Source: Cricetomys ansorgei (Eukaryota; Chordata; Mammalia; Rodentia; Nesomyidae). Taken from it: a stretch of 64,000 nt of DNA. The stretch is taken from the NCBI GenBank assembly GCA_026225945.1, contig JAMJFZ010003581.1:4466501-4530500 (forward strand), read 5' to 3'. Positions 22,020 to 32,600 of the stretch are shown here, one piece after another. How positions within the stretch are numbered: position 1 is the stretch's first letter; every line of letters starts with the position of its first letter. A program made the position numbers and the translations under genes. The notes under the pieces were generated by a model. The model saw only the letters and a list, made by a program, of their open reading frames with translations, did not search any database and was not told the DNA's origin.

Positions 22020-23870
22020 ATTTGGTTTGTTTTGCCTTTACGCCTTTGATCTTTTAATGGCATCCTCCAAATCTTTCATGTTCTTTTCTTTCTTATTTTT
22101 ACATGTTTATTCAAATGTGTTAACTCAAAAAACAGGTCTTCAAGCGATGATGATGATGGTGATGATTATGATGATGATGATTATGTTGTTGTTGTTATTT
22201 TAAGTCTGCTGTTGTTGGGGTTTTTGAATGAATTCTGTTTGATTTACTGAGCTCTTCAGTTTCCTATCTCTTCTTTTTAAAAGACTGTGTCTTTGATGAA
22301 CTTCTCATTCATATGTTGCCTTGTTTTTCCAAAGTTTGTTTAACCATTTTATCTATTTTCCTTTACATATCATTAAGCTTAAAAAAAAGAACAACAAAAC
22401 ATTATCTTAAATTCTCTGACATTAATTGTCTATCTGGAATTTCATCTTGTTCAGTATATTTTCTGTTATTGAGGAAGTTTTTTTTTTTTCCTTTTCTAGA
22501 ATGTGCTAAGCTACCTTGTCTTTTTCATATTTTTTTTGTTTCTACTGAGATTTGTATGTATGGTAAAATGCATATCTCCTTCAATTCAGTGAAGATAAAT
22601 CTTGGGGATGATAGTTTGTTATACAGAGTAGAGTTTCTTTCTAGCTGGTTACTATAATGTCACTCTCCCAACTCAGAGTTTCTTTGGGTTTGATTGTTGA
22701 GGCTGGGCATAACCCATGTTTAGTACTGGAGTTGGAGAGACCTACTTCTGCTGGTGACACAGGAGTGATGCTGTAGCAGTCCAGGGCGCATGTGGTGGAG
22801 TACATCCTGTGTGGTAACTCCTACCTACAATGGGACAGGTAGTCCCTACTGGTAATGGAGCTTTCCTGCAGCTCTAGTAATAACGTAGGGTCCAAAACAT
22901 TTGCTCTTTGAGTAGGCATTGGTACAAGTCCAATGGTTCTCTAGGAAGGTTAGAACAGAAATTACAGCACTCCCTCAGTGCCACTGATACCCAGTCATAT
23001 CATAAGTGTGTGATTTTATATGGTGTGGTCAAGCTTGATACAGAGGACAATGTAGTTGTGATGGAAGTAGAAATGTTACTTCTCTGTTCTGCTACTGTAG
23101 GCATGCCCATGTAGGAGTGGGGCCTCAGATTCCCCCTCCCCTGGTATGCATGCTTGCTTGGGATGGGGCAATGGCTGGGCTTTTCTTCCTCTGAACAGTT
23201 AATTGTTCTACCAGGGTATTGCAGGAATAGTTGCAGCTGTAACTGCAAAATTCATCATAGTTTTTGGTGCAGATGGAAACAAGGGAGAAAGAAAATTGCA
23301 TCCCCACACAATTTCTATGCTGACTTTAGCTGTGAATCTATGGGCAGCACTTTGGCTGAAATTGCAGTGATATTGCTTGAAACTGCCCCAGCACACTTAC
23401 GTGGGTTGAGAAAACAGTCTTGGAGCTCTTTTCTTCTTGTTAGAGACAGAAAATTCCTGTATGGAACTAAGAGCTGAGAGGAGTTTACCTGGGACTAACT
23501 ACACTCTCATCTCTGTTGATGGGCTCCCCAATCATTTGGTTTTGTGGCTAAATCTTTGCACTCTACTCTGTATCCCTTATACTGAATTCTCACAGTGTAA
23601 CTCTGTTGGTGAGTTTGTATCAGTGTTATTCACCTCAGTCAAGTCTGACCCTCTGAAACATGGCAGTCCAGATTCAGACAATCATCTGTTCTCAAGAAGC
23701 CTCCTGTTACAGCACCCTGAGGAATTTGCTGACAGATGAAATCCTTTTTCTAAAGCCAGACTAATGGGTAGATTGCAGATTCTCTTTAGAATGTAAGCTT
23801 CAGGGTTGTGTAACTTCCATAACATGTCAATGTCTGTGCTGATCAGTTTTCTGATTCTCTTTTACCTTTA
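22020..23870 (-). mobile_element. Possible ancient LINE-1 relic (ORF1/5' region), antisense
   Basis: TCTTTGATGAACTTCTCATT, GACATTAATTGTCTATCTGG and GTATATTTTCTGTTATTGAG recall the reverse complement of old LINE-1 ORF1. The more G+C-rich part 22700-23760 would be its 5' region. Identity is low and this rests on pattern memory only. Several overlapping open frames here are not genes. Confidence 0.35.
22144..22200. repeat. GAT/GTT trinucleotide microsatellite
   Basis: Runs of GATGAT with GGT, TAT and GTT variants, ending in GTTGTTGTT. Confidence 0.85.
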
Positions 23871-24480
23871 CCCCAGCAGAGGGAAGGTCCCAAGCTGCTG
23901 AGCTAGGGACGTGAGTGCTGGGATTTTTTTTTTTTTTCTGTTATTATGCAACTGCCCCAAGGCTCTGGCCTTTGTTTTTCTGTGGTTGAATGCCAGTTTT
24001 TCACCCCAACACCCACCTGTCCATCTGTTACCTATTGCTGGTCTGCTGCTTCTTCCCTTTCCCCTCCTTCCTCTTTTGTGGAGGGAGCTTCTGTTCAGCC
24101 ATCTTGCCTTTTCTTCAGTAGTCACTTAAAAGTAGTGCATTTTAAATACTCCCAGACTTTGATCAAGGAGTAATATGAAAATCACCTCTATGAGGGGCTT
24201 GCCTACAATAATTTTATTGTCAAAAAGTTTTGGTAGTCTTAAAAGTTTGTTGTGGATATTTTGCTTTTTGTAATTGGAGGGATCAGGTGTATCCATCTTT
24301 TCTATTACTAGAAGCCTTGCACTTTATCTGGGGGTGAATATATTATGTTATGGGAGAAGTGTTTAAAAAGTTACCTATAAAACTACCTAAAAAACGCCCT
24401 ATAATTGTGGTATGTGAATAAAGGTGATATTTAAAAAAAACAGTCTTTCTTAACCTATTTTAAAAAATGATTTCTTGTAG

Positions 24481-24581
24481 AGACAAAAAAGCGTCAGTGT
24501 AAAGTTCTTTTTGACTACCTTCCACAAAATGATGACGAACTGGAACTGACAGTGGGTGATATCATTGATATCAACGAAGAG
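24481..24581 (+). CDS. Cd2ap: CD2AP exon 4: first half of SH3-B
   Basis: 101 bases encoding residues 107-140. After KTKKRQC comes the first strand KVLFDYLP and the acidic RT loop NDDELEL, then [10 protein letters not shown]. It is half of the second SH3 domain and is split from the rest by intron 4. The acceptor is TTTCTTGTAG and the donor GAG/GTAAGG, a strong match. The exon ends in phase 0. Confidence 0.97.
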
Positions 24582-24807
24582 GTAAGGACCGTGTACATTT
24601 GCCATAGCGCTGCGCTTCATGGCCTTGCTTCCAGAAGAGAGTTTTCCAGAATGTTAAAATTTGAGAAAATTTATGCCAGTTTTCAATAAAATTTAAATAT
24701 ACAGTCTTTTTTTTTTTTTTTTAAATTTGTTCTTGCCATGTATTATTGTGTATTTGCCTTAAGGAATAAAAATAAACATTTTTAAAGCTTTAAAATTAAT
24801 GTAATTT

Positions 24808-24962
24808 TCTGCTGGCTAGATGGTTCACTCAAGCCTAGCTATCTGGGTTCCATCTTGGAACCATATAAAGGTGGAAAGAGAGAACTGACCTCCACACACG
24901 CACACACATACATTCATGTCATGTATGTGCCCCATTATAATAATGCTGAAAAAATAAAATCA
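24808..24962 (+). repeat. B2/RSINE1-like SINE, sense, diverged
   Basis: GCTGGCTAGATGGTTCACTC (head), ACTGACCTCCACACACGCAC (tail) and AAAAAATAAAAT at the end. Confidence 0.6.
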
Positions 24963-25100
24963 TGTTATTTAAATAGCTTCAAACACCAGAGAGCCCTGTC
25001 TTTGATTGGCACAAGACAATAACAGAGAAATTTCCTTTTGAGTGACGTAGGAGTACAGTGCAGAAATTGCTTTAAAGTGTGCCTTACTTGAATTGTTGCA

Positions 25101-25178
25101 TTTAAATACTAGCCAAGTATGCTTTTTTCACAGTTTAATATTTAAATATTAGCCAAGTATTTTTTGCAGTTTTTATAT
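25101..25178 (+). repeat. 40-base direct tandem duplication
   Basis: Unit 1 at 25101-25140 and unit 2 at 25141-25178 share TTTAAATA, TTAGCCAAGTAT and GCAGTTT-type blocks; the first unit reads TTTAAATACTAGCCAAGTAT, the second TTTAAATATTAGCCAAGTAT. Confidence 0.8.
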
Positions 25179-25589
25179 ATTTTAGATATGAAAATATTTT
25201 TAATTTCTCACATCTGCTTTTCTCATCAAAGAAGTACTAAGATTTTTGCTGTGCAGTTGAAGCTGTTTTCAAAGAGTGTGCTTTGATAAAACATATTGTA
25301 ACAGGAATTGAGTTTTGTGCCATAATTTCTCATTTTTCATTAATGATCTATGTTAACTTTTAGGATATCTTTTCTAAAGGCAGTTCTGATCTATCTGATG
25401 GTGACGCTGGTTAATGTTTTATCGACCTTATGCTATGTTGGAAGTATTGTGCTAAATAAGTATTTCACATTTATTTTCTTTAAACTTGAAACAGTCTAAC
25501 AGAAGGGAATATTTATCTTCATTTCTCAGAGGTAGAGATCGAATCACAGAGAATCACATTGCTTATTGTCGTTACTCATGATTCATAAG

Positions 25590-25870
25590 AAGTTACCCCA
25601 AATTAGTGGCAGAAACAACTATTATTATGCCTGTGGGTTGTGTGGCTCAGGTATGCAGAATGGGCACAGGAGGGTTGGCTTGTCTGTGTTCTCTGATGTC
25701 TGGGACCTTAGCTGGAAAGGTTCAGAAGTAGGGGCTGTGGAGAGCCTTCTTACGAGAGCTCCTTTATTCACACCTAATGTCTTGACAGTCCTGAAGACTG
25801 GATCTACCACTCGGACAGCTATTTGGTGCTCTTTCCAGTTGACTTGGGTTTCAAGAGCATAGGGTCATCT
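25590..25870 (+). repeat. MLT1-like MaLR LTR relic
   Basis: AAGTTACCCCAAATTAGTGG and CAGAAACAACTATTATTATG followed by GTGTGGCTCAGGTATGCAG resemble the MLT1 consensus (ACCCCAAAACTTAGTGG type). Old and diverged. Confidence 0.4.
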
Positions 25871-26329
25871 GGATAGTTGATCTCAAATCTGAAATTGTCC
25901 AGATTCTGAAACTTCTTGACTACTCATGTAATAAGTCAAAAGCTTCAGAATTTCAGTAAAGTTAATATAAATATTCCATAGTCTGAAATCTGAAACATTT
26001 TGAGTAGAGGGTGCTTATTTCTATTTTCATGGCAGTTTCACAACTCTTAAGTGCTACTATATCAGCAAACGTGGTGAAGTGCCTTTTACAGTCTAGTCTT
26101 GGAAATGATAGCTATTTACAAACCACTTAGAAAGCTGTCAGGAGTGAAGGGGTAGAGCACAAAAATTATCAGTTCTTGATGGGAATTGAATGGTGTCAAA
26201 ACCGTATTTGTGGCCTAAGATACCTCATTGAAGCCATCTTCACCTAACTTTATATGTGTCTGACATGCAGCAGCCTGAATTTGGATGTGTGAGGTTGCCT
26301 TGTTCTGTCTGTCTTTAACACTCCCCTGC

Positions 26330-26497
26330 CCTTCCTTGTGGAGGAGTTGAACTCAGGGCTCTGTGCATAGTGAGTGGGCTCTTGGATTTTTGAGCCAGGG
26401 TCTGACCATGTAGCTCAGGCTGGTCTCAAACGTGTAGTCTTCCTTTTCAGCTCATGAGCACTGGGATTATTACAGGCATGTGCTAACATGCTAGGCA
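26330..26497 (-). repeat. B1/B4-like SINE, antisense
   Basis: GTAGCTCAGGCTGGTCTCAA, GCACTGGGATTATTACAGGC and ATGTGCTAACATGCTAGGC, preceded by an ID-like GTTGAACTCAGGGCTC. Confidence 0.75.
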
Positions 26498-26537
26498 GCA
26501 GTCTGTTCTGAGTGAATGTTTTTTCTCTTCTGTTTCT

Positions 26538-26630
26538 TAGAGACAGGATCTCATAGCCTTAGACTGGTGGTCCTCCTGCCTCAGCCTCATCAGTGCTGGG
26601 ATTACAGGCATGGTCATCATACCTAGCTCA
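26538..26630 (-). repeat. B1 SINE, antisense
   Basis: TAGAGACAGGATCTCATAGC, CCTGCCTCAGCCTCATCAG and TGCTGGGATTACAGGCATGG. Confidence 0.8.
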
Positions 26631-26859
26631 TTATTGCTATGCTTGAATGAGTGTTCTTTCCCACTCTTCTTCCCAAGAATTTCTTAATTAAATAACTCTT
26701 AACTAATTGCTGATATTCGGCGTTCTAAGTATAAATAAGAAGCTGATGTTCTTTCTTGTGTCTGCTTCATTTTGTCATACTTAACCCTGTTGCACACTTT
26801 GCGCCTATAATTTTCAATCCTTTATCGTAGTATTTTCTTCCTTCTCTTTCTTCCTCTCT

Positions 26860-26998
26860 TCTTTGAGGCAGGGTCTCACTCTGTAGGCCACCTTCCTGAA
26901 ACTCACAATTTAGCCTGGTCTGGCCTCACACTCAAAGCAACTTTCCTGCTCTAGTCTCCTGAGTGCTGTGGTCAGTCAGGAGTCATCATGTCCGGTTC
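26860..26998 (-). repeat. B1 SINE, antisense, diverged
   Basis: TTGAGGCAGGGTCTCACTC, CCTGGTCTGGCCTCACAC and CTCCTGAGTGCTGTGGTC. Confidence 0.7.
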
Positions 26999-27299
26999 CA
27001 TATTTCCCTAAGTCTGTTAAAACTTCTGAGCTCTTCATATCTGCTACTCCACTTCTCTATCCCAAATATGCTATTTGTATCTCAGCTATATTGTCTGTGA
27101 CCATCATTTATTTAGATGTGACTATTTTTTTTCACATGCTTTTTATCTAAAAGATTCTTCTTTAGGCTTAATGTTGGGCTTTTTTGGTCATTTGCTTTTA
27201 GGGGAGAAGGTTCTGATACTTTCAAACTGTGTTCCTATAGCATTTTTCCTACTTTGATTACAGCATTTATTTTTATATTATTAATGGTTTACTTTTATT

Positions 27300-27412
27300 T
27301 AATTTGAGACAGGTATTCACTCTAGTTTTGGCTGGCCTGGAACTCACAGAAGGAGGCCTCACTCTTTCTCCTGAATGCTGGAATTAAAGGCATGTGCCAT
27401 CATGCCTAGCAG
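27300..27412 (-). repeat. B1 SINE, antisense
   Basis: TTGAGACAGGTATTCACTC, GGCTGGCCTGGAACTCACAG and GCTGGAATTAAAGGCATGTG. Confidence 0.85.
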
Positions 27413-27644
27413 TTGCATTGCATTCTAACTATGTGCTTATTGCTTTGTTAGTTAGATGGTTTTATTCAAGAGAAGGGATTGCTCTAGTCCAGTAGTGTCC
27501 AAACTTAACATTTCTGCAAAGTCAAAGGATTCAGCAAAGGATTTCTCATATGCAAGAATTGAATCTTTTCCTAGCAATAACATCATGACTTGTACATAGC
27601 AAGTGCCTATTGCATGAAATACTTACTAAAAGTTGATTTTCAGG

Positions 27645-27772
27645 CCATACATGGTAGCACATGCCTTTAATCTAGAGGTTGAGACAAATGGATCTTTGTG
27701 AGTTTGCATCCAGCCTGGTCTACTTAGTAAGTTATAGGACAACCAGGAAAGTTTATATAGAGAAATGCTTGT
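27645..27772 (+). repeat. B1 SINE, sense
   Basis: CATGGTAGCACATGCCTTTA, GTGAGTTTGCATCCAGCCTG and TATATAGAGAAATGCT. Confidence 0.8.
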
Positions 27773-28037
27773 TTTCAGTTATAAGGTGGATAACATTGAA
27801 AATGATTGTGTAAATGAGATGTCACATGTAATGCTGTTCTCTAAAACGCCTTAGCATCCATAGTAGAAATTATACATCTGAAAACAATTACTGAATATTT
27901 AATTTATAGACATTGAGCAATCTTGTTATTAGTAAATATAAATGCTTTGTTAAAGAATTTCATCCATGAGATTATTTCTCATGAATAAGAGGGAGGGAGG
28001 TGATTATTAGATGAATTTTGAAAGTGATCATTTTCAA

Positions 28038-28222
28038 GGTTGGAAAGGTGGCTCAGCAGTTCAGAGCACTGGCTGCCCAGTTCAGTTCCTTCCATTCACA
28101 TGGCTGCTCACAGGGTAACTCTAGTTCCAGGGGATCTGATAGCCTCTTCTGGCCTCTAGGACACTTACGTGCATGTGGTGATTGACATACATAAAATGAA
28201 CAAAATAATAAAAGAAACAAAA
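28038..28222 (+). repeat. B2 SINE, sense
   Basis: AAGGTTGGAAAGGTGGCTCA, CAGAGCACTGGCTGCCCAG and GGGATCTGATAGCCTCTTCT, with an A-rich end. Confidence 0.85.
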
Positions 28223-28369
28223 CCAAAATAATTTTTCATACTTTGGTTAAGAATCACTGTTGAAGTAAAAGGGGGAAATAAAATTTTATACCACTTAGGA
28301 GATTATATCCTTATAAATGTTTTTACATTTATTATTTTAAAATGTATTTAAAATTTATAAATTTATTTA

Positions 28370-28520
28370 TTTAAAATTTATTTTGTGTATGTGTGTAGGT
28401 CTATGTGCAGATATGTGCATGTGTATGTGAGTGCCTGAGATGGCTGGAAGTATCTGATCCCCAAGAGCTGGAATGGTTGTGACTATCCGTTCTTAACCTC
28501 TGAGTCATCTTTCTAGCCTT
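28370..28520 (-). repeat. B3 SINE, antisense
   Basis: GATCCCCAAGAGCTGGAATG, GTTCTTAACCTCTGAGTCAT and CTTTCTAGCC. Confidence 0.75.
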
Positions 28521-28526
28521 TACATT

Positions 28527-28690
28527 TGTGTGTGTGTGCTGTGCTTATACCATGGCACATGTATAGTGGTCAGAAGACAACTGTTGATAGTCAGTTTTCT
28601 TCTACTTTGTGGGTTCCAGGGATAAAGGTTGGGGGTCAGATATTGAAGGTGGCAAGCATCCTTACTTGCTGAGTCATCTTGCTGGTCCAG
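28527..28690 (-). repeat. RSINE1-like SINE, antisense
   Basis: GTGGTCAGAAGACAACTG, GTGGCAAGCATCCTTACTTG and CTGAGTCATCTTGCTGG. Confidence 0.7.
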
Positions 28691-29079
28691 GAAATTTTAT
28701 TAGAGTAACTAAACTTTATCCAAATAAAAATTTTTAAATAAATAATATACATGTATTTATTATAAAGCAAGGCTTAGTAATGTGTGAGTGCCATTCCAGT
28801 TAGGAGCTATATGCTTTCTCAGTTATGCATTGTACTACATTATCTTTCACATTAATCAAAAGTATTTGCTTCAAAGGTTGTAATTGATTGTAAATTCTCA
28901 TTGTCTGTGTTGCAAAATGCAAGTAATATGGTCAATCCCATGCTTGACTAATCTAATATTTAATTTGGTAATATTAATTAGACTTAATTTACTTAAAATA
29001 TATTCATTCCCTTGTTGTGTTTCCTTTCCTTTAAAGTGCTTGTTTTGCATCATTAACTATTTGTTCATTTATTTTTACA

Positions 29080-29096
29080 GCTTAATTTTTTCACAG
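29080..29096 (+). promoter_or_regulatory. Cd2ap: Two decoy 3' splice sites upstream of exon 5
   Basis: ATTTATTTTTACAG ends at 29080 and TTTTTTCACAG at 29096. Both have good pyrimidine tracts and lie 72 and 56 bases before the real acceptor (29152). Splicing to either would hit an in-frame TGA before exon 5, so normal use is unlikely. Confidence 0.5.
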
Positions 29097-29152
29097 AGTG
29101 AAGGTTTTTACTTAAAAGGAGTTTATTACTTTTGACCTGTGAACTTTTTCAG

Positions 29153-29273
29153 GTAGAAGAAGGCTGGTGGAGTGGAACCCTGAACAATAAGTTGGGACTG
29201 TTTCCCTCAAACTTTGTGAAAGAATTAGAGCTCACAGATGATACTGAAACTCATGAAGGTCAGGATGAATCAG
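29153..29273 (+). CDS. Cd2ap: CD2AP exon 5: second half of SH3-B
   Basis: 121 bases encoding residues 141-180 plus one base. It opens [10 protein letters not shown] with the paired Trp (W145/W146) of the SH3 peptide-binding groove and contains [11 protein letters not shown], the C-terminal SH3 strand and 3-10 helix. An acidic tail [13 protein letters not shown] leads into the linker. The acceptor is GAACTTTTTCAG and the donor TCAG/GTATGT. Confidence 0.97.
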
Positions 29274-29619
29274 GTATGTGAAGACACATGACTTTATCGT
29301 ACAATCTTACAAGTTCCTTTTGGGTGCTTAATCAGTTTCAGTTAATCTAGTTTTAAAAAGCAGATTATGATGGGAATAAAAGTGAATAAAAACAACAAAA
29401 CCAAGCCTGGTCAAATAGTTTATTCTTTTTATTTCCCCATGCTCTGTTTCGCCCTATTGTTTATCTATACGTTTTGACTGCAGAGTTTGCAAATGCCTAC
29501 TTTAATAATTGAAGGGATTTGAAATTGTAATCTTTTGCTTTTTTTGTATTCTTACACTGGATTCTGTTTTCTGTGCAGCCAAATATCACTTAATTGTTGT
29601 TACCGTTACTGTTATTTGG

Positions 29620-29758
29620 TCTTTTGAGACAAGCTCTTTATGTGTAGCTTTGTCTGACATGGAACTCACAGTGTAGACCAGACTGGCTTTGAACTTGTAG
29701 CAATCCTCCTATCTCAACCTCCCAACTGCTAGGATTCTAAGTGTGTGTCCTACTATGT
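29620..29758 (-). repeat. B1 SINE, antisense
   Basis: TTTTGAGACAAGCTCTTTAT, GTGTAGACCAGACTGGCTTT and CTGCTAGGATTCTAAGTGTG. Confidence 0.8.
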
Positions 29759-30394
29759 ATGTGTACCTTAGTAAATAACTTCTGATTTCTTGTCAGTTAG
29801 AGACATAACTTCACCTTAATGTGCTCATCGTTCAAGGATTTAATTCAGGAAATTTTAACCAAGCTAGTTATAAATTACTACTATTATTTAAAAATTGCTG
29901 TGGTATTTAGGAATTTTTTGCTTTTAAAGATGACATAAATTTTCAAGTGCAGGTGGAACTGTACATGGATTTTAAAAAGTCATGCTTCTGTTACCTAACA
30001 GTACATAGCTATTTTCTGGTTGCGTACATTTATTCATAGATTTTAAGGGGTAGTCTATAGCCTGTAGGGTGCCAGTTACTAATTCTTTTCTTTTTAGGGT
30101 CAGTGTCATGCCAAGGGGTGCATGTGTGTGTGCTCACGTGTAGTTGCAGCAGCAAGTATTTGTTATCTTTGCCTTACTGTAATTACTTTCTTTGCAGACA
30201 GGGGTAATGATTTTATCAAGAAGATACATGCAGTGGCAGAGAAGTATATTGTTTTGAACTGTTATTTCCCTTGACTGTTGTCAGTAGTTTTAGTAGTTTA
30301 TATGTGGATGATCAAATGATTTGAAGTGAAACAAAAAGCTGTTAATGTGTAGATAATGTATTTCTGAGCTGAGAATTTTAGAGAAAATAAATCC

Positions 30395-30514
30395 CATGCA
30401 TGTTGGGCAGCTCACAACAGCCTGTAGCATCCAGCTCCAGGAGGATCTAGTTCCTTGGTTACTTGCACTCATGTGCACATACCCACACATACGCATAATT
30501 AAAATAAATCCTTA
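30395..30514 (+). repeat. B2 3' part, sense
   Basis: GGCAGCTCACAACAGCCTGT, CAGCTCCAGGAGGATCTAG and the tail AATTAAAATAAATCC; the head is missing. Confidence 0.8.
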
Positions 30515-30767
30515 CAAAATAAAAATAAAATTTATCTACAGTAGCATTAAATGTAATTGATAAAAGAATTACAGTGTTCAGTTTTGAAATTATTCTTAAG
30601 TGTTGTGCTTTTAATTTTTACTATTTCAAACTTTTTAAAGAAAATTCTCAGAAACTTTTGTAATCATTCATAATTATGTAACTTTTTGCATATAAACGAA
30701 GTTGTATTTTTCCTCATACTACAACTTTAGATGGAGCCTTGAGAGAAGGCAGTCTTTCTTTTTTAAT

Positions 30768-30976
30768 TTTTAAAAACTAATTTAAACATATGAGTATTTT
30801 GCCTGTATGTTTTGTGTATGCATTGGAGAGGTGCCTGGTTCCCACAGAGGCCAGAAGAGAATGTCAGATCCCTTGGACTGGAGTTACAGACAGTTAGTTG
30901 TGAGCTGCCATGTGTATGCTGTTCGTCTGGAAGAGCAGCCAGTGCTCTTAACTGCTGAGCCTTCTCCCCAGTCCAG
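30768..30976 (-). repeat. B3 SINE, antisense
   Basis: CAGAGGCCAGAAGAGAATGT, GGACTGGAGTTACAGACAGT and AGCCAGTGCTCTTAACTGCT. Confidence 0.9.
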
Positions 30977-31149
30977 GAAGGTAGTCTTAATGAAATGATA
31001 GATGGCATGAAGAAATCTGATTTTGAAGAAAAGCTAGGCTTTTAATGGCAGAAAATTGCGTGAGGTGATAGAGTAAGTTCAGAAACACCTCAATAATTAG
31101 AAAGTCCTTATAACCCTCTCATTTGATTTGGTTGACTTTCATTTTTACT

Positions 31150-31364
31150 TATTAAAATTTTTATTTCTCTGTGTGTGCGTGTGTATCTTCATGTGAGTAT
31201 GTGGGTGCCCAAGGAGGCCAGAAGAGGATGTTTAGGGTGTTAGATCTCCTGGAGCTGGAGTTAGAAGCAGTTGTGAGCTGACTGATGTGAGTGCAGGGAG
31301 GTGAACTCAGGTCATTTGGAAGAGCAACAAGTGCCCTTAACTACCTAGCCATCTCTCCAGCCGT
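31150..31364 (-). repeat. B3 SINE, antisense
   Basis: AAGGAGGCCAGAAGAGGATG, CTGGAGCTGGAGTTAGAAGC and TAGCCATCTCTCCAGCC. Confidence 0.9.
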
Positions 31365-31529
31365 AGTCCCCTCATTTTATAGCAGAGCAACCTGACTCCT
31401 TTATGATTTATATGCTTTTATTTTTATTGATGAATCAATTTCTAAGAGTTTTGGCATTTGATTTCCATTGTCATATATACAAAGTGTTGCTTTCAGGACA
31501 ATCTTTTGAAGCATTTTGTTTGTTTGTTT

Positions 31530-31625
31530 CTGAAACAGGGTCTCACTATAAGCCAGGTTGGCCCCAAATTCATGGTGATCCTTCTGCCTCAGTGTCCCAG
31601 GTGCTGAGATTACAGGCATGTGTTA
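31530..31625 (-). repeat. B1 SINE, antisense
   Basis: GAAACAGGGTCTCACTATAA, GTTGGCCCCAAATTCATGG and GCTGAGATTACAGGCATGTG. Confidence 0.8.
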
Positions 31626-31654
31626 GAAACATTTCTTTTTAACCTGGGAAAACT

Positions 31655-32600
31655 AAAATGAGTTCTCACGTACCCTTTACCCAGATTTATCCACTGTTAA
31701 CAATTTAACATATGCTAATTATTATTCATGTTCTCATCTTTGTTTATAAAATCTTGTTAATATTTGAGAACAAGGGTAAGTAATCTCATAGTTACATTAT
31801 TGTCATCATCAAATCAGAATGCTTTATATCGATAATATTGTTTCACACATTGTTTATCTACAGACCTTTTTAATTGTTCTATTATGCTTTTGTGATGATT
31901 TTTCTTCTGGTCTTAGGACCATTCATGGGGTTTATCTCTTTAGACCGGTTCCCTTATCTTCTCTGCCTTTCCAGGCTTTGAGACTTTAGGAGAGTGTAGA
32001 CCAGTTGTTTTGATTTTTCTTGAGTGGATTCAGTGCATTGTTTGTTCCTTTAGTATCTGGGGGATTTAGCTTTTAGGGTTCCCTACAGATAAGAAAATCA
32101 GAGACTCTACAGTTTCTTTCTAAAGTGGCATAATTTGCAGATAATTTAGGCAATCCGATTGTGTGCTTTAAGTAGTTTCCAGATTACTTATAATGCCTAG
32201 AACAATATAATTAGTTGTTACACTGCATTTAAATAGAAGAATAAGTCTGAGTGAAGATGCAGCCATCATGTACCTAACCACGTTTCCATTGGGATGAATC
32301 TGTATGCAGAGCACTTGTGTTTGGAACCTCCATGGATATTGTGACTTCTTTGCTTTCAAGGCTCTTCTTTGATGTCTTCTGTTTTAGGATTCTCTTATTA
32401 ATCACTTCATTATTGATGCCTTTCCTGACAGCTCTGTATAAAAAAACAAAAGCCCCCAATCCCTTTTCTTTAGTCACTTTCTCTTTGATTTCACGTAAAG
32501 CAGCAGGATTTACTCTTCCTTATTTATACTTGTATTTTTTGGCAAACTACTTATTAGAATATGTAAATTTTTGTGCACTGCCTGTTACTTATTTTGTGGA
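31655..32600 (-). mobile_element. Possible ancient LINE-1 3'UTR relic, antisense
   Basis: GAGTTCTCACGTACCCTTTA with CCCAGATTTATCCACTGTTA and later CTTTAGTATCTGGGGG recall an old mammalian LINE-1 3' end. Low identity and no recent tail, so this is tentative. Confidence 0.3.

Larger units (their letters stand above)
15423..24480 (+). other. Cd2ap: Intron 3, no coding content
   Basis: 9.1 kb, the longest intron in the window. It holds a rodent LINE-1 3'-end relic with its tail at 16089-16119, several RSINE1-like and B3 copies, one copy of the TCTATTGCTG-type repeat, and about 1.8 kb resembling a much older LINE-1, all non-coding. I recognise nothing in about 17590-18240 and 20340-21210. Confidence 0.85.
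24582..29152 (+). other. Cd2ap: Intron 4, no coding content
   Basis: 4.6 kb with a run of B1, B2, B3 and RSINE1-like SINEs at 26330-28690 and an older MaLR-like segment at 25590-25870. A 40-base direct duplication lies at 25101-25178. Two strong unused AG acceptors lie just upstream of exon 5. Confidence 0.85.

Noticed and set aside
22908..23739. Cluster of overlapping open frames on both strands in intron 3
   Set aside because: The region is merely less AT-rich, probably an ancient LINE-1 relic. Frames overlap on both strands and none resembles a protein I know.
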